A stretch of 64,000 nucleotides of DNA from Arthrobacter saudimassiliensis. Lineage in GTDB: Bacteria > Actinomycetota > Actinomycetes > Actinomycetales > Micrococcaceae. The DNA is taken from positions 310,001-374,000 of the forward strand of contig LN483071.1 of assembly GCA_900016675.1 (NCBI GenBank), given 5' to 3'. Below the pieces are notes generated by a model, which saw only the letters and a program-made list of their open reading frames with translations, was not told the DNA's origin and did no database searches. Of the stretch, positions 19,429 through 27,698 are shown one piece after another (the stretch's first letter is position 1; every line of letters starts with the position of its first letter). Made by a program: the position numbers and the translations under genes.

Positions 19429-21186
19429 ATGTTCGATGAATCCAGCAGTGCACAGGAGAACGCGGCGCCCCTTAGCCCACCGGCTCTCTTGTCCGCGTCA
19501 GGCCCACGTGGCTCTCGGAGCGAGTCGGGCGGGGCCCGGGAGGCGGATGCGGCAGCGGCCGCCCGACTGCTGGGCGCCCGTCAGGGCAGTCCGGGACGCG
19601 GTCAGGGCAGCGCGGGGCTCGGTCAGGGCAGCGCAGATCCGGTTCAGGGCAATGCAGGTCCTGTTGAGCGCCGTGCGGGGCGTGTCCAGGCGCTGATGTC
19701 CGGCGCGGGGCAGGCCGTGGCGGAACTGATCGATGTGCTGGGCCGGGCCTCGGTTCCTGACGCGGAGCTGGTGGATGCGCTGCGCGGGCTGGAGGACTTG
19801 AAGGCCTCAGCCGCTGCCGGGCAGGCGCTGGCTGCGGTGCGGCTGGATGCCTCGCAGCGGCGGGCGCAGGAAGCGGCCGGGGTGCCGCGCGGTCAGCTGG
19901 GCCGGGTCGTCGGCGCGCAGGTCGCCTTGGCGCGCCGCGATTCCCCGGCCCGCGGCGGCCGCCACCTGGGACTGGCCAAGGCCCTGGTCACGGAGCTGCC
20001 CTGCACCCTGGCCGGCCTGGCCGCGGGGCGGATCAGCGAGTGGCGGGCCACGCTGATTGCCCGGGAAACCGCCTGCCTTGACCCCGCTGACCGGGCGGAG
20101 GTGGACCGTCTGATCGCCGGCAATCTCGACGAGGTCGAGCGCCTCGGAGACCGGCGGCTCATCGGGCGGCTGCGCCGCCACACGTACCGGCTGGATCCTC
20201 GGGCCGTGGTGAACCGGGCTCGGAAAGCGGAGGCGGAACGTTACGTCTCCCTCCGTCCCGCGCCGGACACCATGTGCTGGCTCACCGCCCTCCTGCCTGT
20301 CGCCCAAGGCGTGGCCGTCTACGCGGCGCTCTCCCGGGCCGCTGACAGCGCCCGCTCCCACGCTGCGGCCCATCCGGATGCGGGCGGCTCGGCCGGCGCC
20401 GGCGGACAACCCCGCAGCAGAGGCCAGGTCATGGCGGACACACTGATTGAACGCATCACCGGCAGGGACCCAGCACAACCGCCCCGGATGGAGGTCCAGC
20501 TGGTCATCACCGACCGCACCCTGCTCCACGGCGATAACGAACCGGCCCTGCTCCACGGCTACGACACCGTGCCCGCCCCATGGGCCAGGGACTTGGTCGG
20601 GTCCGCCCTCGCGGCGGCCACCGGACCAATGGACCCCGGCGGCACCACCGTGACCACACCGAAAACGACAACTGCAGGGCAGCCGGCAGACGCCCCAACC
20701 GCCCGCGGACGACCCCGTCAGCAGCCTTCCCCGGACCTTACCCTGCGACGGCTTTACACCGCCCCCGGAACCGGGGAACTGATCGCCATGGACTCCCGCG
20801 CCCGCGCCTTTCCCCCTGGCCTGGCCCGCTTCATCATCAGCCGCGACCAGCACTGCCGCACTCCCTGGTGCGGGGCGCCCATTCGGCATATCGACCACGC
20901 CGAGCCCTACGCACAGGGCGGCCGCACGACGGCCTCCAACGGCCAGGGACTCTGCGAGAACTGCAACTACGCCAAGCAGGCACCCGGCTGGAGGAGCAGG
21001 AGCGGCACGGCAATGGACACGCTGCCCGGGGGCACAACGCCTCTCGGCAATCGGTCAAAGGCCGGCCCTTCCGGTGACTCGGCCGGCGTGAAAGGGAAGG
21101 GCGGGGACGGCAAACTGAACCGGACCGAGCTGACGACGCCGACGGGACACCGCTACGTCTCCGCCCTCGTCAGCCTGCCCGAGTAG
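19429..21186 (+). CDS. DUF222 / HNH endonuclease domain protein (13E12 type)
   Basis: 585 aa. Residues about 90-330 match the DUF222 region typical of 13E12-repeat proteins (AGRISEWRATLIARETACLD, MCWLTALLPVAQGVAVYAAL). The C-terminal HNH nuclease motif is CRTPWCGAPIRHIDHAEPYA, then GGRTTASNGQGLCENCNYAK, with the Cys pairs and His-Asn-His residues kept. Such genes occur in many dispersed copies in actinobacterial genomes and are often linked to mobile DNA, but their role is unsettled. Residues 50-80 hold a Gln-Gly repeat (GQGSAGLGQGSADP) caused by a roughly 24-bp tandem repeat in the DNA. Start ATG at 19429. Confidence 0.85.
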   Translation: MFDESSSAQENAAPLSPPALLSASGPRGSRSESGGAREADAAAAARLLGARQGSPGRGQGSAGLGQGSADPVQGNAGPVERRAGRVQALMSGAGQAVAELIDVLGRASVPDAELVDALRGLEDLKASAAAGQALAAVRLDASQRRAQEAAGVPRGQLGRVVGAQVALARRDSPARGGRHLGLAKALVTELPCTLAGLAAGRISEWRATLIARETACLDPADRAEVDRLIAGNLDEVERLGDRRLIGRLRRHTYRLDPRAVVNRARKAEAERYVSLRPAPDTMCWLTALLPVAQGVAVYAALSRAADSARSHAAAHPDAGGSAGAGGQPRSRGQVMADTLIERITGRDPAQPPRMEVQLVITDRTLLHGDNEPALLHGYDTVPAPWARDLVGSALAAATGPMDPGGTTVTTPKTTTAGQPADAPTARGRPRQQPSPDLTLRRLYTAPGTGELIAMDSRARAFPPGLARFIISRDQHCRTPWCGAPIRHIDHAEPYAQGGRTTASNGQGLCENCNYAKQAPGWRSRSGTAMDTLPGGTTPLGNRSKAGPSGDSAGVKGKGGDGKLNRTELTTPTGHRYVSALVSLPE

Positions 21187-21230
21187 CGACGGAGGAGTGA
21201 TCGAAACGCCCCACCTCCGCTTAAACGCAA

Positions 21231-21260
21231 AACCGCCGGCTCCCAAAGGAACCGGCGGTT
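21231..21260. terminator. Terminator between the HNH gene and the 21278 gene
   Basis: Inverted repeat AACCGCCGG...CCGGCGGTT with a CAAA loop and one mismatch in a 13-base stem, lying between convergent genes. The left foot is A-rich, so it works best for the minus-strand gene. Confidence 0.7.
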
Positions 21261-21277
21261 CAACGCACACCACGGAG

Positions 21278-21781
21278 TCAGGGACGCAAGTCCCCGCTGC
21301 CCTGCGCCGAAGGCGACGACCCGCCCTGCCAAGACGGAACGGCCGCGGCACGGGCATCGGCCCGGCGCTGGCGGCCCAGGACCATCGCACTGATCACCAC
21401 GGCAGCGAGCGTGACGACTGCCTGGCCGAAGAGCCAGATCTGCCCTGCCACCGTGATGGGCAGGGTCTGGTCCGACGAGGTGCCGGTGACGATCAGCGGA
21501 CCACCGAAAATGTCCATGGAGAACGCCCCCAGGACGAGGTAGGTCACGGCACCGGCCACGGCGCTCATCACGGGCCGCCGGTACAGCACTCCGGCAAACA
21601 CCGCGGCGGCACCGCTCAGCACCAGGGCGGCGAGAGCGCCGAGCGGCAGCCCGGACATCCCGTCCTCCTGGTAGAGGATCCTGCCGTGCAGCGCGGTGCC
21701 GAGCACCGCAGCCACCAGCCCCAACAGCACGGAGACCGGGAGGGCCCGCCGCAGCGTGCCCTCCCGGCTGTTCTGCTCCAT
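21278..21781 (-). CDS. Small multi-pass membrane protein
   Basis: 167 aa with four hydrophobic helices (about residues 15-33, 46-65, 70-88, 113-134) and a polar, Arg/Ser-rich cytoplasmic tail. No domain is recognised. It starts 8 bp after the typA stop in the same direction and is probably co-transcribed with it. Similar small membrane genes accompany typA in related bacteria, but the function is unknown. Confidence 0.7.
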   Translation of the reverse strand: MEQNSREGTLRRALPVSVLLGLVAAVLGTALHGRILYQEDGMSGLPLGALAALVLSGAAAVFAGVLYRRPVMSAVAGAVTYLVLGAFSMDIFGGPLIVTGTSSDQTLPITVAGQIWLFGQAVVTLAAVVISAMVLGRQRRADARAAAVPSWQGGSSPSAQGSGDLRP

Positions 21782-21789
21782 GGCCGTTG

Positions 21790-23712
21790 TTATGCCTTCG
21801 CCCGGGCCCGAGCTGCCTTCAGGCGCTCGTTGGCGTCAAGCACAACCTTGCGGATGCGGATGGCTTCCGGAGTGACCTCGACGCACTCGTCCTCGCGGGC
21901 GAACTCGAGGGACTCCTCAAGGGTGAGCTTGCGCGGCGGGGTGAGGTTCTCGAAGCTGTCCGAGGAAGCCGCACGCATGTTGGTGAGCTTCTTTTCCTTG
22001 GTGATGTTCACATCCATGTCGTCGGCGCGCGAGTTCTCGCCCACGATCATGCCCTCGTACACCTCGGAGGTCGGCTCCACGAAGAAGGAACCGCGCTCCT
22101 GCAGGTTGATCATGGCGAACGGGGTGACGACGCCGGCGCGGTCCGCGACCATCGAGCCGTTGGTGCGGTACTCGATCGGGCCGGCCCACGGCTCGTAGCC
22201 GCCGGCGTAGGAGGAGGCGATGCCGGAGCCGCGGGTTTCCGTCAGGAACCGGGTCCGGAACCCGATCAGGCCACGCGCCGGAACGGTGAACTCCATGCGC
22301 ACCCAGCCGGTGCCGTGGTTGGACATGTTGGTCATCCGGCCCTTGCGGGCGGCCATCAGCTGGGTGACCGCGCCGAGGTACTCCTCGGGTACGTCGATGG
22401 TCATCTGCTCGATCGGCTCGTGCACCTTGCCGTCGATGGTCTTGGTGACCACCTGCGGCTTGCCGACGGTCAGCTCGAAGCCCTCGCGGCGCATCTGCTC
22501 GACGAGGATGGCCAGCGCCAGCTCGCCGCGGCCCTGCACCTCCCACGCGTCCGGACGCTCGGTGGGCAGCACGCGCAGGGAGACGTTGCCGATCAGTTCC
22601 TTGTCCAGCCGGTCCTTGACCTGCCGGGCCGTGACCTTGGCGCCCTTGACCTTGCCGGCCAGCGGCGAGGTGTTGATGCCGATGGTCATGGAGATCGCGG
22701 GATCGTCCACGGTGATCAGCGGCAGCGGCCGCGGGTCATCGATGTCGGTCAGGGTCTCACCGATGGTGATGTCCTCGATGCCGGCGACGGCGACGATCTC
22801 GCCCGGTCCGGCGGACTCGGCCGGCACGCGCTCGAGGGCCTTGGTGGCCAGCAGCTCGGTGATCTTCACCGGCTTGATGGTGCCGTCGTGGCGGGCCCAG
22901 GCCACCTGCTGGCCCTTGCGCAGGGTGCCGTTGAAGATGCGCAGCAGGGCGAGGCGGCCCAGGAACGGCGAGGCGTCAAGGTTGGTCACGTGCGCCTGCA
23001 GGACCCCGTTCGGGTCGTAGGTCGGCGCCGGGATGTGCTCAATGATGGTCTTGAACAGCGGTTCCAGGTTGTCGTTCGCCGGTGCGGAACCGTCGGCCGG
23101 CTGCTCCAGCGAGGCGGCGCCGACGCGGGCGGCGGCGTAGACGACCGGCACGTTGAGCACCGAATCCAGGTCCAGGTCCGGCACCTCGTCGGCCAGGTCG
23201 CTGGCCAGGCCCAGCAGCAGGTCCATGGCTTCGCCGACGACCTCGTCGATGCGGGCGTCGGGGCGGTCGGTCTTGTTGACCAGCAGCACCACGGGCAGCT
23301 TGGCGGCCAGCGCCTTGCGCAGCACGAAGCGGGTCTGCGGCAGCGGACCCTCGGAGGCGTCCACGAGCAGCACGACGCCGTCGACCATCGACAGGCCGCG
23401 CTCGACCTCACCGCCGAAGTCGGCGTGGCCGGGGGTGTCGATGACGTTGATGGTGATGGTCTCGCCGTTGGAGGCGGGGCCGTTGTAGAACACCGTGGTG
23501 TTCTTCGCGAGGATCGTAATGCCCTTTTCGCGTTCGAGGTCCCCGGAGTCCATCACGCGTTCTTCGACCTCGCCGTGGGCGGCGAACGAGTTGGTCTGTT
23601 TCAGCATCGCGTCGACGAGCGTCGTCTTGCCGTGGTCGACGTGGGCCACGATCGCGACGTTGCGAAGGTCGCTTCGCACCGCGCTGTTAACAGCCGTGTT
23701 GGTTTCTGACAT
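21790..23712 (-). CDS. typA: Ribosome-associated translational GTPase TypA/BipA
   Basis: GTPase of the elongation-factor family that acts on the 50S subunit under stress and in the cold, 640 aa. G1 is AHVDHGKTTLVDAML, the switch I Thr lies in REKGITILAKNT, G3 is IDTPGHADFGGEVER, G4 is NKTDRP. The EF-G-like domains follow, and the TypA-specific C-terminal domain starts near residue 490. ATG at 23712 gives the family N-terminus; the frame runs 50 residues further upstream without similarity. The ribosome-binding site is weak (GGAATTGAG). Confidence 0.96.
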   Translation of the reverse strand: MSETNTAVNSAVRSDLRNVAIVAHVDHGKTTLVDAMLKQTNSFAAHGEVEERVMDSGDLEREKGITILAKNTTVFYNGPASNGETITINVIDTPGHADFGGEVERGLSMVDGVVLLVDASEGPLPQTRFVLRKALAAKLPVVLLVNKTDRPDARIDEVVGEAMDLLLGLASDLADEVPDLDLDSVLNVPVVYAAARVGAASLEQPADGSAPANDNLEPLFKTIIEHIPAPTYDPNGVLQAHVTNLDASPFLGRLALLRIFNGTLRKGQQVAWARHDGTIKPVKITELLATKALERVPAESAGPGEIVAVAGIEDITIGETLTDIDDPRPLPLITVDDPAISMTIGINTSPLAGKVKGAKVTARQVKDRLDKELIGNVSLRVLPTERPDAWEVQGRGELALAILVEQMRREGFELTVGKPQVVTKTIDGKVHEPIEQMTIDVPEEYLGAVTQLMAARKGRMTNMSNHGTGWVRMEFTVPARGLIGFRTRFLTETRGSGIASSYAGGYEPWAGPIEYRTNGSMVADRAGVVTPFAMINLQERGSFFVEPTSEVYEGMIVGENSRADDMDVNITKEKKLTNMRAASSDSFENLTPPRKLTLEESLEFAREDECVEVTPEAIRIRKVVLDANERLKAARARAKA

Positions 23713-24003
23713 GCGTGAGGACTCAATTCCTAGAGGTTCATTCGAAAGGCGCCGGGCGGCCCGGCCGTATGCCGTGACCGCTGCCAGCTGCGGCGCCTGC
23801 GCCATGGTGCCCTGCGCGGCGGCCGGCACAGCTGCCCGCCGGTACCCGCCGTCAGCAGGCACCCTGCCATTGTAGTACCCGCCGTCCAGCGAGCCTAACG
23901 GAGCTGCCCGACGGCGGATATGCCGAGGGCGCGGAGGCTACCGTAGTCGGTCTCCTCCGCGCCCGCAACGGCGCCCGTCGGTGACGGCGTCCCGGTCCGT
24001 GGG
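23713..24003. other. Region between the peptide-transporter operon and typA
   Basis: No gene is supported. An 11-base inverted repeat, GGGCGCGGAGG (23927-23937) and CCTCCGCGCCC (23954-23964), lies 40-77 bases after the transporter operon and is a possible terminator for it, though without a clear U-run. The rest presumably holds the typA promoter. Confidence 0.5.
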
Positions 24004-25686
24004 CTAGGCCACCTCGGGCGGCAGCATCAGGCCGGCGCCGGGAATCGCGGCCAGCAGCGCCTTGGTGTAAGCCTGCTGCGGCGCATCGAACACCTCGTCC
24101 GTGGTGCCGGTCTCGACCACGCGGCCCTTCTGCATGACGCAGACGTTGTCCGCGATCTGCCGGACCACGGCCAGGTCGTGGGTGATGAACAGGTAGCTCA
24201 GTCCCAGCTCGTTCTGCAGCTCGGCGAGCAGGTTCAGGATCTGGGCCTGCACCAGCACGTCGAGGGCGGAGACCGCCTCGTCACAGATGACGACCTCCGG
24301 GTCCAGGGCCAGCGCGCGGGCGATCGCCACGCGCTGGCGCTGGCCGCCGGACAGCTCGTTCGGGAACCGGCGCATGGCCGACGACGGCAGGGCCACCTGG
24401 TCGAGCAGCTCACGGACCTTCTTCTCGCGGCTCTTGGCGTCGCCGATGCCGTGGACGCGCAGCGGCTCCTCGATGGTGCGGAAGATGTTGTACATCGGAT
24501 CCAGCGAGCCGTACGGATCCTGGAAGATCGGCTGGACCCGGCGGCGGAACTCGAACAGCCGCTTCTTGTCCAGCGTCGTCATGTCCGTGCCGTTGAACAG
24601 GATGCTGCCCGAGGTGGGCGTCTCCAGGTTCAGGACCATCCGCGCCACCGTGGACTTGCCGGAACCGGACTCGCCGACCACCGCCGTCGTCGTGCCGCGC
24701 TTGATGCTGAAGGAAACGTCGTCGACCGCGGTGAAGTCCACCGACCGGCCCAGGCCCCTGCGGAGCTTGAAGACCTTGGTCAGGTTGCGGACCTCGATGA
24801 CATCGTCGGCCTTGGCCGCGTCCACCTCGGAGGTCAGCAGCTCCTCGGACTCGATGCCCATCGCCTTGGCCGTGTCGATCCGCTTGGACGCCAGCGACGG
24901 CGCGGATTCCACCAGCTTGCGGGTGTAGGGATGCTGCGGGTTGGTGAGGATCTCCAGCGCCGGGCCGGACTCCACCACCTGGCCCTTGTACATGACCACC
25001 ACCTTCTGGGCGCGCTCGGCGGCCAGGCCCAGGTCGTGGGTGATCAGCAGCACGGCGGTGCCCAGTTCGGTGGTCAGCGTTTCCAGGTGGTCGAGGATCT
25101 GCCGCTGCACGGTCACGTCCAGCGCCGACGTCGGTTCATCGGCGATGAGCAGGCGCGGACGGCAGGACAGGCCGATGGCGATCAGGGCGCGCTGGCGCAT
25201 GCCGCCGGAGAACTCGTGCGGGTACTGGCGGGCACGGGACTCCGCGTCCGGGAGCCCGGCCTGGGACAGGACCTTGGCCACGTCGGCGGGAGCGTGCGGC
25301 AGCCCGTTGGCGCGCAGCGTTTCCTTGACCTGGAAGCCGATCTTCCAGACCGGGTTGAGGTTGGACATCGGGTCCTGGGGCACCATGCCGATAGAGCTGC
25401 CGCGCAGCTCGACGATCCGCTTGGCGCTGGCGTTGGTGATGTCCTCGCCGTCGAACAGGATCTGCCCGCTGCTGACCTTGCCGTTGCCGGGCAGCAGGCC
25501 GATGGCCGCCAGCGCGGTCGTGGACTTGCCCGAGCCGGACTCCCCCACGATCGCCACGGTCTCGCCCGGCATGACGGACAGGTGTGCATTCTTGACGGCT
25601 TTCACGTCGCCGCCGGAGGTGGCGAAGGTGATCGCCAGGTCCCGGATTTCCAGCAGCGGAGCGGCTGCCTGCTTTGCTTCGGTCAT
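24004..25686 (-). CDS. Peptide ABC transporter, double ATPase (DppD-DppF fusion)
   Basis: 560 aa with two complete ABC ATPase halves, joined by a linker at about residues 270-300. Half one has Walker A GESGSGKST, signature FSGGMRQR and Walker [13 protein letters not shown]. Half two has [17 protein letters not shown] and VVICDEAVSALD. Each half ends with the oligopeptide-transporter tail (NPQHPYTRKL; APQQAYTKAL). It powers import of di- or oligopeptides with the two permeases upstream. The second Walker B has Glu-Ala in place of Glu-Pro, keeping the catalytic Glu. The start overlaps the end of dppC (ATGA). Confidence 0.94.
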   Translation of the reverse strand: MTEAKQAAAPLLEIRDLAITFATSGGDVKAVKNAHLSVMPGETVAIVGESGSGKSTTALAAIGLLPGNGKVSSGQILFDGEDITNASAKRIVELRGSSIGMVPQDPMSNLNPVWKIGFQVKETLRANGLPHAPADVAKVLSQAGLPDAESRARQYPHEFSGGMRQRALIAIGLSCRPRLLIADEPTSALDVTVQRQILDHLETLTTELGTAVLLITHDLGLAAERAQKVVVMYKGQVVESGPALEILTNPQHPYTRKLVESAPSLASKRIDTAKAMGIESEELLTSEVDAAKADDVIEVRNLTKVFKLRRGLGRSVDFTAVDDVSFSIKRGTTTAVVGESGSGKSTVARMVLNLETPTSGSILFNGTDMTTLDKKRLFEFRRRVQPIFQDPYGSLDPMYNIFRTIEEPLRVHGIGDAKSREKKVRELLDQVALPSSAMRRFPNELSGGQRQRVAIARALALDPEVVICDEAVSALDVLVQAQILNLLAELQNELGLSYLFITHDLAVVRQIADNVCVMQKGRVVETGTTDEVFDAPQQAYTKALLAAIPGAGLMLPPEVA

Positions 25687-26645
25687 CGTTTCCGCGCTTT
25701 CGGATCGAGGGCGTCACGGACGGCGTCGCCGAGCATGATGAAGCTCAGCACGGTCAGGGACAGGGCCGCGGCGGGCCACAGCAGTGCCGCCGGGTTGACC
25801 CGGAGGTGGGGCTGGGCGGAGGAAATGTCATTGCCCCAGGACATGACGCTCGGCGGCAGGCCGATGCCCAGGAACGACAGGGTGGCCTCGGCCACGATGA
25901 AGGTACCGAGCGAGATCGTGGCGATGACGATCACCGGGGCCATGGCATTCGGGATCACGTGCTTGAGCAGCGCCTTGAAGCGCGAGACGCCCAGTGCCTG
26001 GGAAGCCACCACGAAGTCGGCGTTGCGCACCGAGATGACGGCGCCGCGGGTGATGCGGGCGATCTGCGGCCAGCCGAAGATCACCAGGGTGACCACGACC
26101 GTCCACACGTTGCGGTTCTCCCGGAAGGCCGGCAGCTGCATGATGATGATCGCGCCGAGGATCAGCGGCAGGGCGAAGAAGATGTCGCCCAGGCGGGCGA
26201 TGACCGCGTCCAGCCAGCCTCCGTAGTAGCCGGCGAGGGCGCCGAGGATGCCGCCGAGGATGACCACGCAGATGGTGGTCAGCAGCCCGACGGTAACCGA
26301 GGCGCGGGCGCCGTAGATGATGCGGGCGTACACGTCGCAGCCCTGGTTGGTGAAGCCGAGCGGATGCCCGGAGACCGCGCCGCCGTTGGAGTTGGCGAGC
26401 AGGCACTGCTCGGAGGACGGGTCAATGGACGAGAACAGGCTGGGGAACGCCGCGACGGCAATCACCAGCAGGATCAGGATCGCGGAGATGATGAACAGCG
26501 GCTGCCGGCGCAGGTTCCGCCAGGCCTCGGCCCACAGGCTCAGGGGCTGGGAGTCCTCCTTGACGCTGTCGGTGGCCGAGACGGGAGTCTCGTCCAGCGG
26601 CGCCACGAAGTGTTCGATGTCGGAGCGGACGGTGTCTTTATGCAT
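25683..26645 (-). CDS. dppC: Peptide ABC transporter permease (DppC-like)
   Basis: Membrane permease of the peptide importer, 320 aa, with six predicted helices. The first follows a 45-residue cytoplasmic N-terminus. The coupling loop is VASQALGVSRFKALLKHVIPN, and FVVASQALG precedes it as usual for DppC/OppC. ATG at 26645 lies inside the last codons of dppB (overlap of 8 bases). A longer frame to 26663 is less likely. Confidence 0.93.
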   Translation of the reverse strand: MHKDTVRSDIEHFVAPLDETPVSATDSVKEDSQPLSLWAEAWRNLRRQPLFIISAILILLVIAVAAFPSLFSSIDPSSEQCLLANSNGGAVSGHPLGFTNQGCDVYARIIYGARASVTVGLLTTICVVILGGILGALAGYYGGWLDAVIARLGDIFFALPLILGAIIIMQLPAFRENRNVWTVVVTLVIFGWPQIARITRGAVISVRNADFVVASQALGVSRFKALLKHVIPNAMAPVIVIATISLGTFIVAEATLSFLGIGLPPSVMSWGNDISSAQPHLRVNPAALLWPAAALSLTVLSFIMLGDAVRDALDPKARKR

Positions 26646-27564
26646 AACGGATCCTCGGATCAAGCCAGGCGTACAGGAGGTCCACGAGCAGGTTCGCGAT
26701 CACGTAGACCAGGACCAGCACGCTCACGATGGCAACGATGGTCGGTCCCTCACCGCGGACGACGGCCTGGTACAGCTTCTGGCCGACGCCGGGGACATTG
26801 AAGATGCCTTCGGTGACGATCGCGCCGCCCATCAGGGCGCCGAGGTCGGCGCCGAGGAAGGTGACCACCGGAATCAGCGAGTTGCGGAGGATGTGGACGG
26901 TGACCACGCGCGGGCGGGACAGGCCCTTGGCGGTGGCGGTGCGGACATAGTCCGCGTTCATGTTCTCGATCACGGAGGTGCGCGTCAGGCGCAGCACGTA
27001 GGCGAACGAGGCCAGGCCGAGCACGGAGGCCGGAAGTATCAGGTTGCCCCAGCTCGCGTCTCCGCCGACGGTCGGCGAGGTCCACGCCAGCTGGACGCCG
27101 AAGACGAACTGCAGCAGGAAGCCCAGCACGAACACCGGAATGGCGATGACGATCAGCGAGGCGACCAGGACGGTGGCGTCGAACCACTTGCCCTTGCGCA
27201 GGCCGGCGATCAGGCCGAAGACGATGCCGAAGACGGCTTCGAACAGCAGGGCCAGCACGGCCAGGCGAACGGTGACGGGGAAGATCTGGGCGAGCACGTC
27301 CGCGAGGGGACGGCCGGAGAAGTCGGTGCCGAGGTCGAAGGTGACCAGGTTCTTCAGGAACAGCAGGTACTGCACGATGAACGGCTGGTCCAGGTTGTAC
27401 TGGGCCCGCAGCTGGGCGGCGACCGCTTCGTTGACAGGCTTGTCACCGAACAGCGCCGCGATGGGATCTCCCGGGAGGGAGAACACCAGGAAGTAGACGA
27501 GGAAGGTCGCCCCAAAGAAGACCGGAATCATCTGCAGGAAGCGACGGAGGACATAGCGCGCCAT
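26638..27564 (-). CDS. dppB: Peptide ABC transporter permease (DppB-like)
   Basis: First permease of the importer, 308 aa. It starts ARYVLRRFLQMIPVFFGATF, the canonical DppB N-terminus. It has the GDPIAALFGDKP periplasmic segment and the coupling loop VRTATAKGLSRPRVVTVHIL. The start is preceded by AGGAGG. It follows the binding-protein gene after a strong intercistronic hairpin. Confidence 0.93.
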   Translation of the reverse strand: MARYVLRRFLQMIPVFFGATFLVYFLVFSLPGDPIAALFGDKPVNEAVAAQLRAQYNLDQPFIVQYLLFLKNLVTFDLGTDFSGRPLADVLAQIFPVTVRLAVLALLFEAVFGIVFGLIAGLRKGKWFDATVLVASLIVIAIPVFVLGFLLQFVFGVQLAWTSPTVGGDASWGNLILPASVLGLASFAYVLRLTRTSVIENMNADYVRTATAKGLSRPRVVTVHILRNSLIPVVTFLGADLGALMGGAIVTEGIFNVPGVGQKLYQAVVRGEGPTIVAIVSVLVLVYVIANLLVDLLYAWLDPRIRYA

Positions 27565-27647
27565 TAGGGGTGGCCTCCTGGCTGCTTAGGGGGGTGCGTT
27601 GTTGGCATTTGCAAACCTGTATTTCTCGGGTCAAACCCTGATGCAGG

Positions 27648-27677
27648 CCGGGGCCCGGCCACCTGGCCGGGCCCCGG
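27648..27677. promoter_or_regulatory. Strong hairpin between the peptide-binding gene and dppB
   Basis: Perfect 14-base arms CCGGGGCCCGGCCA and TGGCCGGGCCCCGG with a two-base loop. It lies 21 bases after the binding-protein stop and 84 bases before dppB, with no T-run. It probably protects the upstream message or attenuates read-through into the permease genes. Confidence 0.65.
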
Positions 27678-27698
27678 TCGCGTCGAAATGGAAACTGC

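Noticed and set aside
19590-19670. Short direct repeats considered as a CRISPR array
   Set aside because: They are a roughly 24-bp tandem repeat without spacers inside the HNH gene and encode a Gln-Gly-rich stretch.
24178-26226. 682-codon plus-strand frame opposite the peptide transporter genes
   Set aside because: Shadow frame; the minus strand has intact ABC motifs throughout.
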